DNA of 64,000 nt from Pseudomonas congelans. Its GTDB lineage: Bacteria; Pseudomonadota; Gammaproteobacteria; Pseudomonadales; Pseudomonadaceae. The stretch covers positions 406,345-470,344 of the forward strand of contig NZ_FNJH01000002.1 in assembly GCF_900103225.1 (NCBI RefSeq), in the 5' to 3' direction. The translations under genes and the position numbers were made by a program. Shown one piece after another: positions 49,271 to 59,006 of this stretch; position 1 is the first letter of the stretch, and each line of letters begins with the position of its first letter. The notes under the pieces were generated by a model. That model was not told where the DNA came from, made no database searches, and saw only the letters and a program-made list of their open reading frames with translations.

Positions 49271-49813
49271 TCAGCCGCGCTCGCCCGCAAGCCATTGCAA
49301 CTGGACTTCATGCTGGCCGCGGTCGTCAGTGACGAACACCGTCCCTTCACTGATCATCACATCCCACTTGATGACCCGCGGCATGTCCTTGGCCAGCACT
49401 TCCAGCACTTCCTGCGGGACGGCGGCGATATTGACGTTTTTCAGGTTCTTGATCGCCGGGATGACCTTGCCTTCCCAGACGCGCAGGCTGCCGTAGGCCA
49501 GCAGGCTGGTGCGTTCGGTGCGGCGCGAACACCAGGTCAGTCGGTCGGCGTCCGGCTGGCCGACTTCGATCCAGTGCAGAACGCGGTCATCCAGGCTTTT
49601 TTCCCACAGAGCGGGCTCGTCCACATCAGACAGACCGCGACCGAACGACAACTGTTCGTTGTACCAGAAGGCATAGGCCAGCAGACGCACGGTCATGCGC
49701 TCTTCGGTTTCCGAAGGATGGCGGGCAATGGTCTGCTTGACGCTCTCGTACACGCCGCGATCAAGGTCGGTGAGATTGAGTTCGAATTTGTAGGTCGTGG
49801 ACGGCTGGGCCAT
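49271..49813 (-). CDS. YaeQ family protein
   Basis: 180 residues of the YaeQ family, which has a PD-(D/E)XK-like fold. Typical features are YKFELNLTDLDRGVY at the start, RMTVRLLAYAFWYNEQLSFGRGLSDVDEPALW, and WIEVGQPDADRL (a probable metal/catalytic E). Function is not established. ATG 49813 is the family start; the frame runs further up to 49957 without support. Confidence 0.92.
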   Translation of the reverse strand: MAQPSTTYKFELNLTDLDRGVYESVKQTIARHPSETEERMTVRLLAYAFWYNEQLSFGRGLSDVDEPALWEKSLDDRVLHWIEVGQPDADRLTWCSRRTERTSLLAYGSLRVWEGKVIPAIKNLKNVNIAAVPQEVLEVLAKDMPRVIKWDVMISEGTVFVTDDRGQHEVQLQWLAGERG

Positions 49814-50099
49814 GAACGGGCTTCTAGAGTCTGGAGGGAAGACGGCAAGTCTACCCGATGCCGGGCCTGTGAACGAACTTGCTCGCGCAAGGATGTGTTT
49901 GCCCCCCATTTGCAGGACGAACAAAAATCGATAGTTTGAAACAAATTTCTGATACATATCTGTGCTAATGACGATATGCGGCGAGCACCCGGACTCCCAA
50001 CCGGGGCACCTGAATGTGACGCCACTGGCGCAGCGCCATTCAAATAGCTGCCAACCCTACCTCAGACTGTTGAACCCTTTTCGAGGATGACACCCGCGA

Positions 50100-50978
50100 A
50101 TGCCCCTTCCTGCCTCGTACTGTACAACGGCTCGATTGATGCTCGCCCTGTCGCTGGCTGCCATGCCGTGTGTCAGCCAGGCCAGGGAGACGCTGACCTG
50201 GCTGATGCGCGACATCCCTCCTTCGACGATTTTTTCCGGTTCCATGCGCGGGCAAGGAGCAATTGATCAGCTGATGCCCTTGCTGACCGCGCAAATGCCC
50301 GAATACGATCATGTGCTGATGCGGGTCAACCGCGCCAGGGCTCTGCAAATGCTGAGCGACGACACGTCTCTCAGTTGTGATCCCACCATGCTGTGGACGG
50401 CAGAAAGAGCCAGAACCCTGCTTTTTTCCATACCGATCGGCGCCATCCTCAGCAGCGGTCTGATTGTGCGAAAGGAGGAAATGTCGAAGTTCGCGCCCTA
50501 CGTCGAGGACGGAAAAATCGACGTCGCGGCCTTGATGGCCAGCCGGACGATCAAATTGGGCATCGTTGCCGAACGCAGCTATGGAGAAATGATCGACCAC
50601 ACGCTGCACGACGTCGATGAAGATACCCTCGTGCCGCACTACGGTAACGATGCCGTCGGCAGTCTGGTGCAAATGGAGCGCCTGGGGCGTCTGCAAGCCT
50701 TTATCAGTTTTTGGCCGGAAGCACGCTACCAGGCCATGCAACAAGGCATAAGGCCGGAGGAACTGACCTTCTTGCCGATCAAGGGCAATCCTGCGTACCA
50801 GTTCGTCTACGTCAGTTGCAGCAACTCGCCCGAGGGCGAGCGGGCCATTGAACTTATCAACCGCGAGATGCGCGTGCTGCGCGAAACCAGCCTGATGGGC
50901 TTTTATGCGCAGTGGCTGGAGCCCGCGCAACGGGCGGGCTACCTGGAGGACGTCAGGGCACTGCTGGACAAGGAGTGA
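50100..50978 (+). CDS. Orphan periplasmic solute-binding protein
   Basis: 292 residues with a signal peptide (LMLALSLAAMPCVSQA) and a bacterial extracellular solute-binding fold (SBP_bac_3/TIGR02285-like): RETLTWLMRDIPPSTIFSG at the mature start, then an amino-acid-binding style core. No transporter permease or ATPase gene is near, so it may be a receptor partner or an orphan. ATG 50100 is the first start; an ATG at 50139 would still keep the hydrophobic signal. A hairpin follows the gene. Confidence 0.8.
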   Translation: MPLPASYCTTARLMLALSLAAMPCVSQARETLTWLMRDIPPSTIFSGSMRGQGAIDQLMPLLTAQMPEYDHVLMRVNRARALQMLSDDTSLSCDPTMLWTAERARTLLFSIPIGAILSSGLIVRKEEMSKFAPYVEDGKIDVAALMASRTIKLGIVAERSYGEMIDHTLHDVDEDTLVPHYGNDAVGSLVQMERLGRLQAFISFWPEARYQAMQQGIRPEELTFLPIKGNPAYQFVYVSCSNSPEGERAIELINREMRVLRETSLMGFYAQWLEPAQRAGYLEDVRALLDKE

Positions 50979-50991
50979 CCGGACAAAAGAA

Positions 50992-51021
50992 ACCCCGGGC
51001 AGAGGGGGACCTGCTCGGGGT
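50992..51021 (+). terminator. Hairpin after the binding-protein gene
   Basis: ACCCCG and GCAG (50992-51002) pair with CTGC and CGGGGT (51011-51021), a nearly perfect 11-bp stem starting 14 bp after the stop. Followed by TAAACATG rather than T's. Confidence 0.5.
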
Positions 51022-51149
51022 AAACATGACCATTCCGGTCAGTACGTCAGCCTTTGATCACCGGAGCACAATGATCAAACCTGACGTAATGGATAGGAGT
51101 GCAGCAAACCCGTCAGGTTCCAATATCCTGAACGTCGGTTAAGCAACTG

Positions 51150-51446
51150 TTAAGCAAATGACGGAGTGCCAACAAATGTGCGGCTGGTTGCAGCATTGCG
51201 CATGGCAGCAATGACGCAGGGTTCGATTCGACCCTCGGCAACCATCAGATCGCGGCGCAGACCGTCTACCACGTCGGTGAGCTGACGCTTGTCGCTCAGT
51301 TGATCTGCGCCGAAGGCTCGCTCGATCACGCAGGTGCCCGCTTTGTCTTTCAGAGTCACCAGACGTTCGCCCCGAGAGCCGGCCGGGCCAATACTGGCCT
51401 GATAGGGAGCCAGCGCTTCGCTTAGCAGTAAGCTGATATTTTCCAT
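51150..51446 (-). CDS. DUF3509 protein
   Basis: 98 residues. MENISLLLSEALAPYQASI, LVTLKDKAGTCVIERAFGADQLSDKRQLTDVVDGLRRDLMVAEGR: matches the small DUF3509 family of pseudomonads as I recall it. Cytosolic, function unknown. The start at 51446 is chosen over a GTG four codons upstream. Divergent from the regulator gene at 51736. Confidence 0.78.
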   Translation of the reverse strand: MENISLLLSEALAPYQASIGPAGSRGERLVTLKDKAGTCVIERAFGADQLSDKRQLTDVVDGLRRDLMVAEGRIEPCVIAAMRNAATSRTFVGTPSFA

Positions 51447-51735
51447 CCGGATCACCACTCAACAGTTTGAATGCAAAGGTGCTAACCAATGACCATCGGC
51501 GACAGCAGAAAGTTCTTTCTATCGCCAGATCGCAGCACCTGTCTGTGATTTCGAGCATGCCTGTTGAATGTGACAAGGAAAAAACCGTACGCCGATGACA
51601 ACAGAATGTGAGCCTGTAGGAAGAATCCAACACAATTCCGCTACACGTCCTACAAGGTGCCTATGCTCTTGATCACTGCTTCAACTCACTGCATCGCGTG
51701 CAATACGCGTATAGCCTTTTTGACGGAGCCACCTC

Positions 51736-52398
51736 TTGAGCGATTCCGCTGATCGCCCGTTGCGGGTCATCGTGGCTGATGACCACCCTATTTTTCTCAT
51801 CGGCCTGCGGGTCGTACTGGAACAGGACAATCTCGCCAGCGTCATCGCCGAGGCCTGCAATCCGGACGAACTGCTTCAGGTGCTCGAACGCCACGCCTGC
51901 GATGTGCTGGTGACTGACTTCATGATGCCCGTCGAACGGCAGAACGATGGCCTGCGTCTGCTGCAGCGCATTCGCCGGGACTTTCCGGCGCTGCCAGTGA
52001 TCGTCGTGACGACCCTGAGCAATGCCGGACTGTTTCAGTCCATGCTTGACCTGAATGTGCGGGGTCTGTTGAGCAAGGCCAGCCTTGCCGGAGAGCTTCC
52101 TGCTGCCATCCGCAGCGTCAGGCGCGGTGGGCTTTTTGTCGCTGAGTCCGTACGCAGGGTACTCAGAGAGGCTCGGCAGCACGGGCCTGATACGCCGCTG
52201 CCGTCAGAACGCCTGTCGCCGCGGGAACTGGAAGTGTTACGCCTGCTGTCGGCTGGCCACACGGTCGGCCAGATCGCGGCGCAACTCAATCGCAGCAAAC
52301 AGACCGTCAGCGCTCAGAAAGTCGCCGCCATGCGCAAGCTCGGACTGGCCAATGACGCTGCCCTGTTCATTTATTTGCAGGAAAGCGGCATGTCCTGA
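51736..52398 (+). CDS. LuxR-type response regulator (RocA1/RcsB-like)
   Basis: 220 residues, TTG start with GGAG seven bases upstream. Receiver with DDHP at 15-18 and phospho-Asp in LVTDFMMPVERQNDG, then a LuxR helix-turn-helix LSPRELEVLRLLSAGHTVGQIAAQLNRSKQTVSAQKVAAMRKL. The insertion in the receiver (PVERQNDG) is typical of RcsB-like regulators. With the EAL gene and the unorthodox kinase it makes up a locus like the P. aeruginosa Roc/Sad system. The last 28 bp overlap the tail of the EAL pseudogene. Confidence 0.9.
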   Translation: MSDSADRPLRVIVADDHPIFLIGLRVVLEQDNLASVIAEACNPDELLQVLERHACDVLVTDFMMPVERQNDGLRLLQRIRRDFPALPVIVVTTLSNAGLFQSMLDLNVRGLLSKASLAGELPAAIRSVRRGGLFVAESVRRVLREARQHGPDTPLPSERLSPRELEVLRLLSAGHTVGQIAAQLNRSKQTVSAQKVAAMRKLGLANDAALFIYLQESGMS

Positions 52399-53635
52399 GG
52401 CGAGTCGTCTTGCGAAACGGCTTGCAGATGGCCGCTATCACGCTCCGCCATCCAGCGCATGAACGCCGGCACCGGCATCGGACGGGCAATGAAATACCCC
52501 TGGATGGCGGGATCGCCCAACGCAAGCAGACTGTGGACGTCCTCAATCGTCTCGACACCTTCAACCACTACCGACATCGACAACCGCTGCGCCATGAGCA
52601 GGGCACCGGCCACCACCGCCGATTTACGCGCGTCGTCGGCCATGCCGCGCACGAACTCGGTGGGTATTTTCAGTTCGCTGAAAGGTAATTGCAGAAGCCG
52701 GTCGATATTCGAAGCGCCCATGCCAAAGTCATCGATAGACAACTTGCAACCCTGCATGCACAACCTCAACAGGCCTTCGAGCTGCCAGGTTTCCGGGCGC
52801 GCGGCGTCCTGCTCGAGAATTTCCAGGGTCAGCGCGGTTGCCGGTACGCCATGACGGGCGAGCGCTTGCGTGATCTGCTCGGCGAAATCCAGCTGTTGCA
52901 GCACTTGCGGGTCAATATTGACGGCAACCGACAGCGGCTCACCCTGCTCGCGCATGACCTGCGCAGAGAACTGCAGGGCCTGATCCAAAACCAGCCAGGT
53001 CAACGCAACCGTCAGCCCTTCAGCCTCGGCCCGGGGGCCAGCAGGCCGTACAGGGGGTGCTGCCAGCGAACCAGCGCTTCGACACCCAGCAACTCGCCCT
53101 GCAGACTGACCTTGGGTTGAAAATAGGCGATCCATTGTTCGGCAATGGACGCCACGTCTATAGGTCCATTGCCTGTCGGGTCAAACAATTCAATGGCGGA
53201 AAGAGCTCCGAACGCGCTGCCGGCAGACGCCTGCGACACGCAGTCTGAGCGGCCGGGCCCATATGCTTCGAGCAGCTCGTACAAGGCCACGGCGGAGGCA
53301 GGTTTCTGCATGTAGCCCAGAACGTTCAGGCCTTGGGCGAGCGCCAGCTGCGCGACCCCTTCCAGCACGCAGGCGGCGGAACAGCTGACAATGATCAACG
53401 CTCGCGCCAGACCGTTCTCGGCCATGAAGCGGATCAGTTCCAGACCATCGGGCCCTTCCATCTGCAAATCACAGATCGCGATGTCGACAGGACCGCGGCT
53501 TTGCAGGGAAAGCCTGGCAACCTCGACACTGTCGGCCGCCAGCACATCGAACACCTGATTGGCGTTGAGCATCTGATGCAGAGCCATCAGCTGAAAGGGA
53601 TGATCTTCGAGAATCAGAACCTTGAGTGAGTGCAC
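52371..53635 (-). pseudogene. REC-EAL phosphodiesterase gene (RocR-like), frameshifted
   Basis: The gene is in two frames. Part one (GTG 53635 on) encodes a receiver ([20 protein letters not shown]) and the start of an EAL domain ending [19 protein letters not shown], then reaches a stop at 53012. The second frame resumes with [20 protein letters not shown] and carries the rest of the EAL domain: VNIDPQVL, TLEILEQD, IDDFGMG, LKIPTEF, VVEGVE, IQGYFIA. Compared with the family pattern (GLLxPxxFIPLAExxGL), about five residues are missing at the join, which fits a deletion of about 16 bp and a frameshift. All other EAL active-site residues remain, suggesting a recent break. Sequencing error is possible but a multi-base gap makes it less so. 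Confidence 0.75.
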
Positions 53636-53748
53636 AATCACGCCTGCGGAGTCGGAGCCATCGGCCCGGGATAGCACTCACTGTAGCTCGTCCAGGGCAC
53701 CCGCCCCATAGGACATGTCCTAAACCCGCCAGATCTTGTCCGCAGGGC

Positions 53749-56700
53749 TCAATCGCCTGGCACGGCAGTCTCGGGCACGACCACCAGTTGCAATTCGATA
53801 TCGGCGCGCAGGCCGGTCATGGCCGCCTCCAGTGCCTGCCAGCGTTCAACCAGACTGGTCGCGCTCTGCAGCCGGACACTGTCATCCAGCGCGGCGCAGG
53901 CCTTGGCAAGCGGTACTGCGTCAACCAGACTCGCAGCGCCCTTGAGCCGATGCAGACAGGCGCCCAGCGTCTTCCAGTCATTGGCCGACACCGCAGGCTC
54001 CAGCAAAGCGTGTTCATGCCTCAGATTCTTCCATAGCTCGCCCAGCAACCGTTGCATCTGCTGCGGGTTGGCCTGAGTCATGGTTTGCAGCGTACCGATG
54101 TCGAACGTCGGCTCACGTACCCGATCCGCCAGCTCCTGAGCCAGACGCGCCAGTGACAGGGGCTTGATCAGCAGGCCGTCCATGCCAGCCTGCTCGCAAC
54201 GTGCCGCCTCGTCGCTCATCGCGTTGGCGGTACACCCAATCACCGGGCAGCGCTGACGCTGCTCTTTTTCTTCAATCTGGCGAATGGCCTGGGTCAATGC
54301 GTAGCCGCTGATGCCCGGCATGTTGCAGTCGGTGATGACCGCATCGAACCCCCCTTCACACCAGCTCGAAAGCGCCGCCTTGCCGTCTTCGACAGCCGTT
54401 ACCTGATGGCCAAGAAACTCCAGTTGTCCGGTCAGCACCAGACGATTGGCCGACATGTCATCGACCACCAGCAGGTGCAGGCTGCGCGTATCGACAGGCG
54501 CATCCAGAACATCCTCGGTTGGCGACACCGGCTCGTTCAGCCTGGTCAACGGCAAGTCGACAGTGATCAGTGTCCCCTGCCCCGGCTCGCTATGCAGACT
54601 GATATCGCCCTTCATCAATTCCACCAACTGCCGGGTAATACTCAGCCCCAGCCCGCTCCCTCCATAGTGTGCGGCCGTGTCGTCGCTTGCCTGAGTGAAG
54701 GGTTGAAATACATGCTGCTGACGCTCCGGCTCGATACCTTCGCCACTGTCCTGAATACTGATACGCACGCGCGTAGAGCCGGATGATTCACTGGTCACAT
54801 CGACCTTCACGACCACCGCCCCTTGCCGGGTGAACTTCAACGCGTTACCCAGCACGTTGTGCAACACCTGACGCAACCTCATCGGGTCAAGCCAGTAGTC
54901 GCCTCGCGCCTGCGCGGAAAACTCCATGCGCAGCTCGACAGACTTCTCCCGGGCCTGCGCGGAAAACAGTTCGATCACGCCGTCGAAAAGGTCGTGCAAG
55001 GGGGTGATGGCCAGTGACAACTGCAGACTGCCCGCTTCGATTCTGGCCAGATCAAGACTCTCGCCAATCAGCGCTACCAGCTCCCTAGCCGAACGGTGCG
55101 CCACCTGCAGGCCATGCGAGGGGGTCTCTCCACGGCGCAAAGTATGTTCGCGCTCCAGCTCCAGCAGGCCGATGATTGCGCCCATCGGCGTGCGAATTTC
55201 ATGGCTCATGCTGGCCAGAAAAGCGCTTTTCGCTTCGTTGGCCTGAGCGGCCATGCGCATGGCGTTCTGAAGTTGCTGTTCCAGTTGCTTGCGCTCGGTG
55301 ATGTCGATCCAGCCCCCGAGCAGCCCCTGCAACTGCCCGTCGGCGGCGAAGAAAGGCACCGTCCATTGCCAGACATCCATACGTTTGCCGGGCAGTTCGA
55401 GGGTGCGATCGGAAAAGACCGGCTGATGGTCCTTCAGCAGATTAAGGTAATCGGTGTGCATCTGCTCGGCCAAGGCACGCGGGATCAGATTGACATCTGT
55501 GAGGCGTCGGCCATTCATCTGTTCGAAGCTGATGCCCAGGCTCTGCTCATAGCTACGGTTGCAGGAAATCAGTCGCCCTTTGAGGTCGCGCACGTAAATA
55601 GGATTGGGGATACCGTCGAGCAAAGCGTGTTTGAACGCGAGTTGATCATTGAGCTGCCTTTGCGCCTTTTGACGCTGACGAATCTGCACCTTGAGACGAC
55701 TGCTCCAGGCCAGCGACACCAGTCCGGCCAGCAGCGCCAGGGATACCACCCAGAATACCCACTGTGGTATGCGCCCCCAAAGGGATGGCTGAGGCAGCGC
55801 CGAGCCCAGCCAACGCATACGGATCGAGCGCAACTCGGCCACCGGAAACTCTTCCAGTGCCTTGTTCAGAATACCCAGGAGTTCGGGCTGGGTCTTGATC
55901 ACTGAAAACCTGTCTGGCGACCACTGTCCTTCGACACTGCGGGCAACCTTCAGCCGTCCGGACGGAAACAGATAGGCGCCCACTTCATTCTGGATGGTCG
56001 CGTCAGCAGCGCCGCTTTCCACCAGCGCACGGGCCTGATCATAGGTGTCTACCAACCGCAACTGGATCGTGGGGTGCTCGCGCCTGATCATGTCCTCGAG
56101 CGCATGTCTGGCAGGCAGTGCCAGTACTTTCCCGGACAGGCTGTCGAGCGATATGTGCGACGATTGGTCAGAGCGCACCACAAACATCCAGCTATTGCCG
56201 CCGAACGAATAGGTAAAATCCAGAAACCGTCGGCGCTCGGTGTTTTCCGCGAGCGTCGTGTTCATGTCGAACTGACCCGCGCGCAGCACGTCGATAGCCT
56301 GCTGCGTGGAAGGTAATTCCTGATGAACGAACTGCAGGCCGGTCATGCGTGAGATGCGTGATAGCACATCAGCGTTCAACCCTACCCAGTGGCCATTATT
56401 GTCCTTGTAGATATACGGGGGGTGCTGGACCGTGGCGATGGTCACACTCGGGTGCTTTAGCAACCAGCCCCGCTCGGCACTGGTGAGGCGAATCCGCTGC
56501 CCTTCAACATCAGCGCCCAGGCCCATGGTCCAGCGACCGAGCACTTCACGACCGGTCGACGGGGCAATGCTGTCCAGGGCCCGATTGATCAGGGCCAGCA
56601 AGCGGCGCTCGTCGTCACGTACCGCAAAGGAAAACCCCACCGGGGGCAACCGACTTTCGAATTTGATCTGCAGACCGAGATAGGGACGCAGGGCGGTATA

Positions 56701-57378
56701 GGCACGCACAATGACTTCGTTGCCGATGAACACATCCACTTCACCCTGACTCAGGGCTTCCAGGGCACTGTAAAGGTTGGGCGCAATAATGATCTGGCTG
56801 TCAGGATAAACACTGTGCAGCACGTCCGAATCGGCATAGCCATCAAGCAGCACGACCTTCTTGCCGGCCAGGCCCGACGAAGGTCCCAGGTCGTTGCCAC
56901 GGCCAACGACTACCGATCGATCGGGCATGTATTCGGTTGAGAAGGACAGACCTTTCACACCCCGTTCGAAACCATTGGCACTGGTCAGCAGGTCTATCTT
57001 GCCGTCGCGCAGCGCTTCGATAGCCTCATCACGCTTGGCATACCCGGTAACCTGCACCGGGAGGTTCAACTGGTCGCTGACCAGCCCCAGGTAGTCGGCA
57101 CTGATGCCCTGATAACGGTTACGGTCACTGGTGATATCAACCGGCTCGTAGTCGGCAATCGCAATGCCCACCCGAAGGACCTTGCGCTGCTCCAGCCAGG
57201 CCCGATCCTGATCTGCGAGGCTAAGATCCTCCGAAGCCACGAACGGGGCTGTCAGTGAAAACGGCAAGCTCTGCGCCGCATTGGCTACCCCGGCAAAGAC
57301 CAGCGCCAGCAATACCCATACCCTGCGCCACGCGCGGCCTCTCGATATGCTGCCTGCCTCCCTGACTACGCTTTGCAT
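53749..57378 (-). CDS. Unorthodox (BvgS/RocS1-like) sensor kinase
   Basis: 1209 residues. Signal peptide (VWVLLALVFAGVANA), two tandem SBP_bac_3 periplasmic domains (from about residue 69 and about 300), a membrane helix (IPQWVFWVVSLALLAGLVSLAWS), PAS, HisKA with H726 (MSHEIRTPMGAIIG), HATPase, receiver with D1017 (VITDCNMPG), and an HPt with H1143 (LGACLHRLKGAASLV). This is the full four-step relay of BvgS/RocS1. ATG 57378 has AGG five bases upstream. Probably signals to the LuxR-type regulator at 51736; it stands 113 bp before the broken EAL gene. Confidence 0.92.
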   Translation of the reverse strand: MQSVVREAGSISRGRAWRRVWVLLALVFAGVANAAQSLPFSLTAPFVASEDLSLADQDRAWLEQRKVLRVGIAIADYEPVDITSDRNRYQGISADYLGLVSDQLNLPVQVTGYAKRDEAIEALRDGKIDLLTSANGFERGVKGLSFSTEYMPDRSVVVGRGNDLGPSSGLAGKKVVLLDGYADSDVLHSVYPDSQIIIAPNLYSALEALSQGEVDVFIGNEVIVRAYTALRPYLGLQIKFESRLPPVGFSFAVRDDERRLLALINRALDSIAPSTGREVLGRWTMGLGADVEGQRIRLTSAERGWLLKHPSVTIATVQHPPYIYKDNNGHWVGLNADVLSRISRMTGLQFVHQELPSTQQAIDVLRAGQFDMNTTLAENTERRRFLDFTYSFGGNSWMFVVRSDQSSHISLDSLSGKVLALPARHALEDMIRREHPTIQLRLVDTYDQARALVESGAADATIQNEVGAYLFPSGRLKVARSVEGQWSPDRFSVIKTQPELLGILNKALEEFPVAELRSIRMRWLGSALPQPSLWGRIPQWVFWVVSLALLAGLVSLAWSSRLKVQIRQRQKAQRQLNDQLAFKHALLDGIPNPIYVRDLKGRLISCNRSYEQSLGISFEQMNGRRLTDVNLIPRALAEQMHTDYLNLLKDHQPVFSDRTLELPGKRMDVWQWTVPFFAADGQLQGLLGGWIDITERKQLEQQLQNAMRMAAQANEAKSAFLASMSHEIRTPMGAIIGLLELEREHTLRRGETPSHGLQVAHRSARELVALIGESLDLARIEAGSLQLSLAITPLHDLFDGVIELFSAQAREKSVELRMEFSAQARGDYWLDPMRLRQVLHNVLGNALKFTRQGAVVVKVDVTSESSGSTRVRISIQDSGEGIEPERQQHVFQPFTQASDDTAAHYGGSGLGLSITRQLVELMKGDISLHSEPGQGTLITVDLPLTRLNEPVSPTEDVLDAPVDTRSLHLLVVDDMSANRLVLTGQLEFLGHQVTAVEDGKAALSSWCEGGFDAVITDCNMPGISGYALTQAIRQIEEKEQRQRCPVIGCTANAMSDEAARCEQAGMDGLLIKPLSLARLAQELADRVREPTFDIGTLQTMTQANPQQMQRLLGELWKNLRHEHALLEPAVSANDWKTLGACLHRLKGAASLVDAVPLAKACAALDDSVRLQSATSLVERWQALEAAMTGLRADIELQLVVVPETAVPGD

Positions 57379-57453
57379 ACTTGCCTGCTTCACTACGAAT
57401 GACCCGACTCTATGGTTCGAAAAACCAGCGAAGTTTGGCACGTAGAAACAGAA

Positions 57454-57475
57454 AGGCCCGCCAAGTGGCGGGCCT
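57454..57475 (-). terminator. Terminator after thrC
   Basis: Minus-strand 9-bp stem (57454-57462 with 57467-57475), 4-nt loop, then TTTCTGTTT. Starts 24 bp after the thrC stop. Confidence 0.85.
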
Positions 57476-57498
57476 AAAGTTGTTACACGACGCTTCGA

Positions 57499-58908
57499 TC
57501 AGAGCGGCTTGCCGCGATTGCCGTGCTGGCTGACAAACGCCTGTATGGCTTTCAGGTCGTTTGGCAGAACAGTACAGCGCTCGTCCCGCTCGAACAAATC
57601 AGACAAATGTGCAGGTAGCTCAAGCGCTTTTCCTACACCGGCCTTCTCCACAGCTTCCGGAAACTTGACCGGATGCGCCGTGCCCAGAATCACCATCGGC
57701 GTGTCCAGACTGCGTCTGCATTCGCGGGCAGCCTTCACCCCGATAGCGGTATGCGGGTCGAGCAACTCGCCGGTACTGGCGAACACTTCGGTGATGGTGG
57801 TGCAGGTGTCTTCGTCGCTGACCGCCAGCGAATCGAACAGTTTGCGGGTCTCGGTCCAGCGCTCTTCTTCGACGCTGAAGCCGCCACCCTGGCGGAACGT
57901 GCTCATCAACTCGGCAATTGCAGCGCCGTTGCGGCCGTGCATATCGAACAGCAGACGCTCGAAGTTGGACGACACCATGATGTCCATGGAAGGCGACAGC
58001 GTGGCGTGCAGGGTCTCCTTGACGTACTGATTGCCGCTCATGAAGCGGTGCAGGATGTCGTTGCGATTGGTGGCAACGATCAACTGGTTGATCGGCAGCC
58101 CCATGTTGCGTGCCAGGTAGCCGGCGAAGATATCGCCAAAATTACCGGTCGGCACCGAGAACGACACCGAACGCGCAGGCCCACCCAATTGCAGCGCTGC
58201 ATGGAAGTAGTAAACGATCTGAGCCATGATCCGCGCCCAGTTGATCGAGTTGACCGCGACCAGACGCGTGCCCTTCAGGAAGCTTTGATCGGCGAAGCTG
58301 TCCTTGACCATTTCCTGGCAGTCGTCGAAGTTGCCTTCGACGGCGATGTTATGAATGTTGTCGCCAAAGATAGTGGTCATCTGCCGACGCTGTACATCCG
58401 ATACCCGATTGTTCGGATGCAGGATGAAGATATCGACGTTGTCGCAGCGACGGCAGCCTTCGATGGCCGCAGAACCGGTGTCGCCCGAGGTAGCGCCGAT
58501 GATCACGACACGCTCGCCGCGCTTGGCCAGTACATAGTCCAGCAGACGACCAAGCAGTTGCAGTGCGAAGTCCTTGAACGCCAGCGTCGGACCATGGAAC
58601 AGTTCGAGCACCCACTCGTTGCCGTGGAGCTGGCGCAGCGGCGCAACAGCGCTGTGGGCAAACACGCCGTAGGTCTCTTCGAGAATCTTTTTGAAGTCGG
58701 CATCCGGGATGCTGCCAGCCACGAAGGGGCGCATCACCCGGAAGGCGAGTTCGTGATAAGGCAGACCTGCCCAGGAAGCGATCTCTTCCTGCGTGAAGCG
58801 TGGCAGGTTTTCCGGCACATAGAGGCCGCCATCGCTGGCCAGACCAGTCAACAGCACATCTTCGAAATTCAGGGCCGGCGCCTGGCCGCGAGTACTGATA
58901 TAGCGCAT
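57499..58908 (-). CDS. thrC: Threonine synthase
   Basis: 469 residues. PLP lysine in LAFKDFALQLLGRLLDY, TSGDTGSAAIEG, FSVPTGNFGDIFAGY, and a late GTAHPVKFP segment. Converts O-phosphohomoserine to threonine. Lies 98 bp after hom and likely shares its transcript. Confidence 0.96.
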   Translation of the reverse strand: MRYISTRGQAPALNFEDVLLTGLASDGGLYVPENLPRFTQEEIASWAGLPYHELAFRVMRPFVAGSIPDADFKKILEETYGVFAHSAVAPLRQLHGNEWVLELFHGPTLAFKDFALQLLGRLLDYVLAKRGERVVIIGATSGDTGSAAIEGCRRCDNVDIFILHPNNRVSDVQRRQMTTIFGDNIHNIAVEGNFDDCQEMVKDSFADQSFLKGTRLVAVNSINWARIMAQIVYYFHAALQLGGPARSVSFSVPTGNFGDIFAGYLARNMGLPINQLIVATNRNDILHRFMSGNQYVKETLHATLSPSMDIMVSSNFERLLFDMHGRNGAAIAELMSTFRQGGGFSVEEERWTETRKLFDSLAVSDEDTCTTITEVFASTGELLDPHTAIGVKAARECRRSLDTPMVILGTAHPVKFPEAVEKAGVGKALELPAHLSDLFERDERCTVLPNDLKAIQAFVSQHGNRGKPL

Positions 58909-59006
58909 GGGATCAAACCTTTGGTCTGGGCTGAAAGCCAGGGCCCTCAGGCTGCAAAATCGAAACGATCGGCTTGCAGCCTGGAGCTGACAGCTTGCAG
59001 TTGATG

